Source: Sulfurospirillum arcachonense (GTDB taxonomy: Bacteria; Campylobacterota; Campylobacteria; Campylobacterales; Sulfurospirillaceae). Taken from it: a DNA stretch of 5,037 bases. Shown piece by piece: positions 1-4,263 of this stretch. Location: the NCBI GenBank assembly GCA_015662785.1, contig DQTM01000130.1, positions 1-5,037 on the forward strand, given 5' to 3'. How positions within the stretch are numbered: position 1 is the first letter of the stretch; each line of letters starts with the position of its first letter. The translations under genes were made by a program, and so were the position numbers. Below the pieces are notes generated by a model. It saw only the letters and a program-made list of their open reading frames with translations. It searched no databases and was not told where the DNA came from.

Positions 1-155
1 CTATAATCTTCATCATCACTTCTAACAGCCTCTTCGCCTTCCATCTGAGTTAAGTCATCATCTCCAAAATAAGTAAACTGTGTTGCTTCATCATCTCCAA
101 GATAAGTAAACTGTGTTGCTTCATCATCAAACTGTGTTAAGTAATCATGCCCCAT
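1..155 (-). CDS. N-terminus of an acidic Thr-Gln repeat protein (partial, runs off left edge)
   Basis: This is an open frame of 51 codons starting at ATG 155-153 and continuing past the left edge; the rest of the protein is not visible. An AAGGA ribosome site lies 6 bases upstream and a TAG stop (161-159) precedes it in frame, which fixes the start. The visible part is strongly acidic and contains four Thr-Gln pairs (T7, T14, T25, T36). T14 and T25 sit in two copies of an 11-residue unit, DDEATQFTYLG and DDEATQFTYFG, flanked by the shorter DYLTQF and DDDLTQM. A further acidic stretch (SDDEDY) follows. There is no signal peptide, so it is probably cytoplasmic. Acidic segments with a threonine followed by a hydrophobic residue are typical phosphorylation and FHA-docking sites (known for bacterial Ser/Thr kinase substrates). 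An FHA protein is encoded nearby, so I infer a phosphothreonine scaffold, or the regulatory N-terminus of a kinase or second FHA protein. The product family is not recognised. Confidence 0.75.
   Translation of the reverse strand, partial: MGHDYLTQFDDEATQFTYLGDDEATQFTYFGDDDLTQMEGEEAVRSDDEDY
57..122 (-). repeat. 33-bp tandem direct repeat, two copies, inside the TQ-repeat gene
   Basis: Bases 57-89 and 90-122 are identical except for one position (68 versus 101), giving 32 of 33 matches. Each copy encodes one 11-residue acidic unit with a central Ala-Thr-Gln-Phe. The one difference changes Leu to Phe (L19/F30). Partial, diverged copies flank them on both sides (around 45-56 and 123-137). Near identity at DNA level suggests recent duplication and possible copy-number variation between strains. 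Confidence 0.9.
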
Positions 156-161
156 ATACTA

Positions 162-166
162 TCCTT
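162..166 (-). promoter_or_regulatory. Ribosome binding site AAGGA of the TQ-repeat gene
   Basis: On the minus strand AAGGA is followed by 6 bases and the ATG at 155-153. It supports this start for a gene too short, within the window, to be convincing by length alone. Confidence 0.75.
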
Positions 167-178
167 GTAATTTATACT

Positions 179-205
179 AAAAATAGAGATATTTTAGCTA
201 TTTTT
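179..205 (-). terminator. Weak AT-rich hairpin with A- and T-tracts
   Basis: AAAAATAG (179-186) and CTATTTTT (198-205) form a perfect 8-bp inverted repeat around an 11-base loop. It lies between the stop of the secreted hydrolase and the start of the TQ gene. The arms themselves supply the flanking A and T runs, as in bidirectional terminators. It contains only one G-C pair, so thermal stability is low, and a chance origin in this AT-rich gap is possible. Confidence 0.3.
191..196 (-). promoter_or_regulatory. Possible -10 element (TAAAAT) for the TQ-repeat gene
   Basis: On the minus strand TAAAAT lies about 35 bases before the ATG and would give a leader of roughly 28 bases. I see no -35 hexamer at the proper distance. 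In campylobacterotal promoters the -10 box (TAwAAT) carries most of the signal, so it is possible. A rival TATAAA at 176-171 would place the start almost on the ribosome site. The region is so AT-rich that chance matches are expected. Confidence 0.25.
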
Positions 206-222
206 TTAACATTAATGGCTGA

Positions 223-268
223 AGATTATTTTATTGGTTAACATAATGTTTATTCTATAAAATAATCT
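223..268. repeat. Perfect 12-bp inverted repeat with nested inner palindrome
   Basis: AGATTATTTTAT at 223-234 is exactly the reverse complement of ATAAAATAATCT at 257-268. The 22-base loop holds a second palindrome, AACAT-A-ATGTT (240-250). The structure begins 3 bases after the stop codon of the secreted hydrolase on the minus strand. No U-tract follows on either strand, so it is not a classic intrinsic terminator. It could be a 3'-end mRNA-stabilising hairpin, a weak terminator, or a binding site for a dimeric regulator controlling the TQ gene. Confidence 0.7.
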
Positions 269-271
269 AAA

Positions 272-1738
272 TCACCTCACACCTTTTCCTTTCCCTCCAT
301 TGGTGATCCCATATTTTTTATTGAGTCCTTTTGCTGAAGTATACACATCTTTTATTGTCAGTGTGTCTTTTGCTTTTATGGTGTAGTTTATAGGGACATA
401 AAACCCATTTAACTTATAACCTCCAAAACGCTCAGGGTAAGAGGCAAATTTGAGACGATTACTTTGGTTACCTCCTAAGAGAATGTATCTTCCTGATTTG
501 GTTTTACCAAAAAGATACCCTACGTGCCCATAGCTAGGATTCTTAATACTCGTATACAGAGTAATAGCCCCAAAAATAGGTTTATCTATTTTTCTGTATA
601 GTTTGTTATTAAAATACCTAAACGATTGGGAAGCCATACGTCCTTTGGAGTGTATTTTATAGCCCGACTTATCGAGTGTCCAACAGATGTATGCAGCACA
701 CCAAGAGCCTTCTTTGTTATCATTTGGTGCTGTAGTGATGCCACTATTTCCTTTTGCAAAACGTATATACTTATAAGAGAGGTCTAACATGGGTAAAACA
801 TTTTCTGCACTCCCCTTGCCTGCCACCGCCTCTGCAATAGCCAAATCCATCCATGGAGCTCTATGAAACTTAGGACTTTTTGTCGTATAGTTAGTCTGTA
901 CTATAGGGCTATTAAAAGGTCTTAGTATGGCTGGGATTACAGGTTCTTCTTCGCGTTTTTTAAGTGTTGTATCGATGTAATATCTGCCTATATTTGCTGA
1001 GAGTGCTCTTTTTTTTGCTAAAAAAGGCAACATCTGCTTATATATATTTCTCATCACTCTCTCACCGATGGTATCAGATGCTATGAGATAGTAAGAAGTA
1101 TAACAATAACGTTCATCACAAACCAAACTCTCCTCTTCATTCAAAAATGCTTTAAATCCTTTGGGGTATGGGAGAAGATACTTTTCAAACATATTAAAAT
1201 ATTTTTGTGGTGCAAACAAAAATACCGCATCTATTTGCTTCTTTTTTAATGCACCCATAGACCTATAGGCATCTTGTGAAATCAAATGCGTGTTATAGAC
1301 GATGTTTTCTTTTTGAAGAATTTTTTTAAGATAGACATTTGCCTTGTCACCTAATTTACCTATAGATATATGTTTATGCTTAAGTGCTGCTACATCTAAA
1401 AAGGATTTTTCTGGGTTTGCTGCAAAATACAGCACTGCCCTACCAGACACTTTTCCTATGACGTGATATGCATTTTTTTTCTTAAAACGATTGTCTTGAT
1501 AGAACTTTTGTAACATGTCTTCTCTGACTATGGCTAACTTAGCTTCTTCTTTTTCGTAAGCAACAAGTACATTTTCTTCATTTTTTTGTACTATGGGTTT
1601 AAGTAAGCTCGATAATACCTCTCTATGGGTCACAAAATCCATCATCTGATCAGACACAACAATAGGCACTTTGGCAAATAAACTACTAGAAATACAAAAC
1701 AGAAGAAAATGGACTAGAATAAAAGATATCTTGGGCAT
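272..1738 (-). CDS. Secreted TAXI/PBP2-like protein fused to a C-terminal CHAP/NlpC-P60-type (TIGR02594-like) peptidoglycan amidase
   Basis: The 488-residue product starts at ATG 1738-1736. A signal peptide is clear: Lys3, a hydrophobic core at 5-19, and an Ala-type cleavage site after A22. There is no lipobox. Residues about 25-245 resemble periplasmic solute-binding domains of the TAXI/PBP2 type: an aromatic 'LYFAAN' strand, a LKHKHISIGKLG segment (residues 119-130), then 'ALKKKQIDAVF' (163-173). Residues about 293-450 match the TIGR02594/CHAP cysteine-hydrolase pattern: APWMDLAIAEA, SWCAAYICW with candidate nucleophile C347, YGHVGY with H405, and GGNQSN with N424. Enzymes of this superfamily cleave peptide or amide bonds in the cell-wall peptide. 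The expected site of action is the periplasm, on peptidoglycan. The gene is last in the operon, one base after the stop of the membrane-protein gene. The ribosome site (AGAG, 4 bases before ATG) is weak, which suggests translational coupling. The hydrolase assignment is firm; the N-terminal domain assignment is by eye. What the N-terminal domain binds is unknown: a cell-wall ligand or a partner protein is possible. Confidence 0.85.
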   Translation of the reverse strand: MPKISFILVHFLLFCISSSLFAKVPIVVSDQMMDFVTHREVLSSLLKPIVQKNEENVLVAYEKEEAKLAIVREDMLQKFYQDNRFKKKNAYHVIGKVSGRAVLYFAANPEKSFLDVAALKHKHISIGKLGDKANVYLKKILQKENIVYNTHLISQDAYRSMGALKKKQIDAVFLFAPQKYFNMFEKYLLPYPKGFKAFLNEEESLVCDERYCYTSYYLIASDTIGERVMRNIYKQMLPFLAKKRALSANIGRYYIDTTLKKREEEPVIPAILRPFNSPIVQTNYTTKSPKFHRAPWMDLAIAEAVAGKGSAENVLPMLDLSYKYIRFAKGNSGITTAPNDNKEGSWCAAYICWTLDKSGYKIHSKGRMASQSFRYFNNKLYRKIDKPIFGAITLYTSIKNPSYGHVGYLFGKTKSGRYILLGGNQSNRLKFASYPERFGGYKLNGFYVPINYTIKAKDTLTIKDVYTSAKGLNKKYGITNGGKGKGVR

Positions 1739-1739
1739 A

Positions 1740-2867
1740 CTACTCTACACTAAAGAAAAAATCTTTTTTTACTTCATCTATCTTCCCCTCTTTACTTTTC
1801 ACTTTAAATGTCAGTTCACCCGTATATTTTCCTCTATCAAATTGATAATAATATGTGGGCTCCAAAAATATCTTAAAAGCTTTTTCCTCATCTTTATTCA
1901 CATCAAATGAAGTCACCCCTTTTCTAAATTGGACTATCTCTTCATATTCATTTTCATGTAAAAGTATTTTTACAAGTTCGACCTGTAAAGTTTTTGTAGC
2001 ATCATTGCGTACAAACAGTTCAACCGTACCTGATGAAAGCAATTCTATGTCATCTTTTGGATAAAACACATACGCTTCTTTAGGTTCTACTTTTTTAAGT
2101 GGTGGTGCTATAGGTACTTCTTCAAAGTCTGATGTACTTTCTTCTTTTTTAGGAAAGTAGGGCAAAAACAGCGCACATGCTTGTGCTTCTATAAATGCTT
2201 CATCACACCATTGTCTACACATCTCTGGTGTAAATATATTGGCTTGTTTCATGTTGCTTTTAGACAATATCACACAACCCTTTTCCAACTTATGGCAAAA
2301 AGACTCTGTCTGCTTAAAATAGTCTATCTTTTCACTTTCTTGCGTCAAAAATGTTTGTTCTACAAAATCACTACATAGTAGTATTCTACCCATAAACACA
2401 AAGAAAAAAAGCATCCCCACTAAAGCAATAGGAAGTACTACGCGATGATTATAACTTCTTTGACGTATCCTATGTTTAATTTGTTCATACCATGTATATA
2501 TATGTTCCAACACCCTTTCAAAGGATGTTTTTACTTCATACTCTTCATCTTCTTGCAGAGGCTTCTCTTCTATTTTTACTTCTTCCACAAATGCAGATTT
2601 AAGTGCTTCTGTCTTTTTGGCTGTACAATATTTGTCTTTAGTCTCATTATGGGCTTGTGTATAAAGTGCTATAAAATGTTGCTCACTATGAGGCTCAAAC
2701 CGTAACTCGTCACACTCCACTTCTATGGCATCAACAAGTTCACCATTTTCTAAAACTTCTACTCTATATACCAAGCCATTCGTACTTGTAGACATAGTAT
2801 AATTTTGCCCATTTATGGTACACTCATCATGTAATAGCACTTCAAAATTATCATGATGTCCTGCCAA
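1740..2867 (-). CDS. Single-span envelope protein with cytoplasmic domain, Cys-rich extracytoplasmic segment and C-terminal beta domain
   Basis: I do not recognise the family. The 375-residue product starts at TTG 2867-2865: an AAGGG site lies 6 bases upstream, an in-frame TAA is just before it, and the next in-frame Met is residue 24. Residues 7-75 look beta-rich (repeated YTMST, LVYRVEVLENGELV) and should be cytoplasmic. Residues 92-115 are acidic and probably flexible. A basic stretch, KHRIRQR (131-137), precedes one membrane helix at about 142-164, which predicts N-in/C-out topology. Outside the membrane, C165 is followed by C191, C198, C217, C221 and C231 (CX6C and CX3C spacing), likely disulfides in a helical hairpin. 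A Pro/Lys linker (245-263) leads to a 110-residue beta-rich, Ig-like C-terminal domain. Between an FHA protein and a secreted cell-wall hydrolase, it is the obvious candidate to connect cytoplasmic phospho-signalling to the periplasm. Confidence 0.85.
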   Translation of the reverse strand: MAGHHDNFEVLLHDECTINGQNYTMSTSTNGLVYRVEVLENGELVDAIEVECDELRFEPHSEQHFIALYTQAHNETKDKYCTAKKTEALKSAFVEEVKIEEKPLQEDEEYEVKTSFERVLEHIYTWYEQIKHRIRQRSYNHRVVLPIALVGMLFFFVFMGRILLCSDFVEQTFLTQESEKIDYFKQTESFCHKLEKGCVILSKSNMKQANIFTPEMCRQWCDEAFIEAQACALFLPYFPKKEESTSDFEEVPIAPPLKKVEPKEAYVFYPKDDIELLSSGTVELFVRNDATKTLQVELVKILLHENEYEEIVQFRKGVTSFDVNKDEEKAFKIFLEPTYYYQFDRGKYTGELTFKVKSKEGKIDEVKKDFFFSVE

Positions 2868-2873
2868 AAGTAA

Positions 2874-2878
2874 CCCTT
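2874..2878 (-). promoter_or_regulatory. Ribosome binding site AAGGG deciding the TTG start of the membrane protein
   Basis: On the minus strand the sequence reads TAAGGG, then TTACTT, then TTG. The stop codon TAA of the FHA gene (2879-2877) shares its last two bases with the AAGGG site. The spacing of 6 bases to TTG is ideal, while the in-frame Met at codon 24 has no comparable site. The overlap implies translational coupling between the two genes. Confidence 0.75.
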
Positions 2879-4202
2879 ATTTCCCTAACAAAGATTGGAT
2901 TTTTAAATGAGCCAAATCCAAGACACAGTTTTTTTTACCTAAGACAATGTTATTTTTGCTAGTAACAAATTTTTTCTTATTCTTTTCTATTTTATGCCCA
3001 TCCACATAAGTACCCATCGTACTTAGATCTTCTATAAAAAACCCTTGTTTGTGTGCTGTGATCCTCACATGTATTCGTGAAACTGTCTTATCCTCTTCAC
3101 CCATGATGATATCGTTTCCACTTTGGGTTCCCCTGCCTATCTGTATATATTTCTGCTCACCCATCCCCAACAGTATAGTCGCATGTTCTTCCTCATCATC
3201 TTCTACCACTTCCTGTGGTGCTTGAAAGCTATCATCAGGCAAAGGATCTAAGCTAAAGTCCTCCAAGATACTAGACCTATGTATTTGTTCTAAATCAACA
3301 TCTGGAGATATCTCTACATTTATTTTTTCTTCTGTCTGCATCAATGCATCACACATTTTTTCTATATTGTCTAACACCTGATAGAAAAACCCATCTTCAC
3401 GCTCTTTGTCCAAATGATAGAAGGTACTTTTATACTGCTGTGTATTGTGTTCAAACATCTCTTCTATCTTGTCTATAAAAACCGAGACCTTCTCTCCCCA
3501 TACCTCTTTATCTACCCAAGCAAAAAGTTTACTATGGTTCTCAAGTTTTTGATACAAAGCATGATGAGACAAAGAAGTTGTCATCACACTATCTGACAAT
3601 GTAAAAAATGCTGCACACAAAGTAGCTAGTTCAAATTTTTGTTCTTTTTTCATCTTGTACTGCAATAAAGAAGCAAAGGTAAACAATGTTTCGCCTATAG
3701 CCCTACTCTCTTCTTGATTCATGGGAGCTACGACAGTATTTAGCCTCTCTATAAAACGTATATCTATCTCATTTTTTTTAGGAGCAAAGGCATTGGTCGC
3801 GATACTTATGCTACTTTTACCCTCTGCATTTCCTACTTCATAGTCTATGTCCACCTCACCCAAGAGCACAGCCCCTTCATACTTGTGCGTAGCTATGAAA
3901 AAAGTTACTCCCTCCTCTAGCTGTGTATGTTTATATATACTTTCATCTATTTCTTCATTTTGAAACATATTTTGTTGAATGTAGAAATAATACTTTGTAT
4001 GGTTTTCAAAATATGTTAAATTTATGTCTTGAAGTATTTCATATACATTTTTAGGCAAGAAGAGAGAACTACCTTCAGAATCAACAGCAGCCCCACCCTG
4101 TAAAAACAGTTTATTCTCCACCATAGAAAACTCTAAAGAACCTTTAAAATACGGCACTACCCCTACTTTAAATGGCAACACTTTTTTAAGTATATCATTC
4201 AT
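2877..4202 (-). CDS. FHA-domain protein with a TssK-like N-terminal region (tentative)
   Basis: I choose ATG 4202-4200 (441 residues) rather than the TTG 15 bases upstream, because GAGG (4215-4212) sits 9 bases before this ATG. There is no signal peptide or membrane segment, so it is cytoplasmic. The C-terminal FHA domain spans about residues 350-430: IGRG with R357, SRIH (S375, R376, H378), DLSTMGTYVDG (T395, G397, T398). These are the family's phosphothreonine-binding positions, but the usual Asn of 'NGT' is Met396. An acidic linker (about 312-341) ends in EEHATILLG, a likely phosphorylation site (T342) just before the domain. Residues 1-140 are beta-rich (LFLQGGAAVDSEGSSLFLP; AVLLGEVDID) and 145-290 are helical. 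SHHALYQKLENHSKLFAWV (212-230) resembles the 'HPExLYxxLxxLAGxLxTF' segment of T6SS baseplate protein TssK. The FHA call is firm; the TssK link is an eye alignment. It is the first gene of the operon. Confidence 0.85.
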   Translation of the reverse strand: MNDILKKVLPFKVGVVPYFKGSLEFSMVENKLFLQGGAAVDSEGSSLFLPKNVYEILQDINLTYFENHTKYYFYIQQNMFQNEEIDESIYKHTQLEEGVTFFIATHKYEGAVLLGEVDIDYEVGNAEGKSSISIATNAFAPKKNEIDIRFIERLNTVVAPMNQEESRAIGETLFTFASLLQYKMKKEQKFELATLCAAFFTLSDSVMTTSLSHHALYQKLENHSKLFAWVDKEVWGEKVSVFIDKIEEMFEHNTQQYKSTFYHLDKEREDGFFYQVLDNIEKMCDALMQTEEKINVEISPDVDLEQIHRSSILEDFSLDPLPDDSFQAPQEVVEDDEEEHATILLGMGEQKYIQIGRGTQSGNDIIMGEEDKTVSRIHVRITAHKQGFFIEDLSTMGTYVDGHKIEKNKKKFVTSKNNIVLGKKNCVLDLAHLKIQSLLGK

Positions 4203-4211
4203 CTCTCTAAC

Positions 4212-4215
4212 CCTC
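4212..4215 (-). promoter_or_regulatory. Ribosome binding site GAGG of the FHA gene
   Basis: GAGG is followed by 9 bases and ATG 4202-4200. The alternative TTG start at 4217-4215 overlaps this site and has no purine-rich sequence of its own at the right distance, so the ATG is preferred. Confidence 0.6.
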
Positions 4216-4232
4216 AATGTTCAATATATAAC

Positions 4233-4260
4233 ATTATACCGTTTATTCGTGTATTTTCAA
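4233..4260 (-). promoter_or_regulatory. Sigma70-type promoter of the FHA/membrane protein/hydrolase operon
   Basis: On the minus strand TTGAAA (4260-4255) is separated by 16 bases from a consensus TATAAT (4238-4233). The -35 box matches TTGACA at 5 of 6 positions. Transcription would start near 4226, leaving a leader of about 24 bases that contains the GAGG ribosome site. The -35 box begins 3 bases after the ATPase stop codon, so the three downstream genes can be expressed independently of the ATPase. Confidence 0.75.
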
Positions 4261-4263
4261 CAC

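Noticed and set aside
57..122. CRISPR-like direct repeats
   Set aside because: The two 33-bp units are directly adjacent with no spacer and stay in the reading frame of a protein. This is a coding tandem duplication.
206..248. Paired operator from two similar sequences TTAACATTAATG (206-217) and TTAACATAATG (238-248)
   Set aside because: The match is short, made almost only of A and T, and the second copy is part of the nested inverted repeat, so chance similarity is likely.
272..1738. Lipoprotein signal in the hydrolase (Cys15 in its signal peptide)
   Set aside because: The residues before Cys15 (LLF) do not form a lipobox, and a normal Ala cleavage site follows at residue 22.
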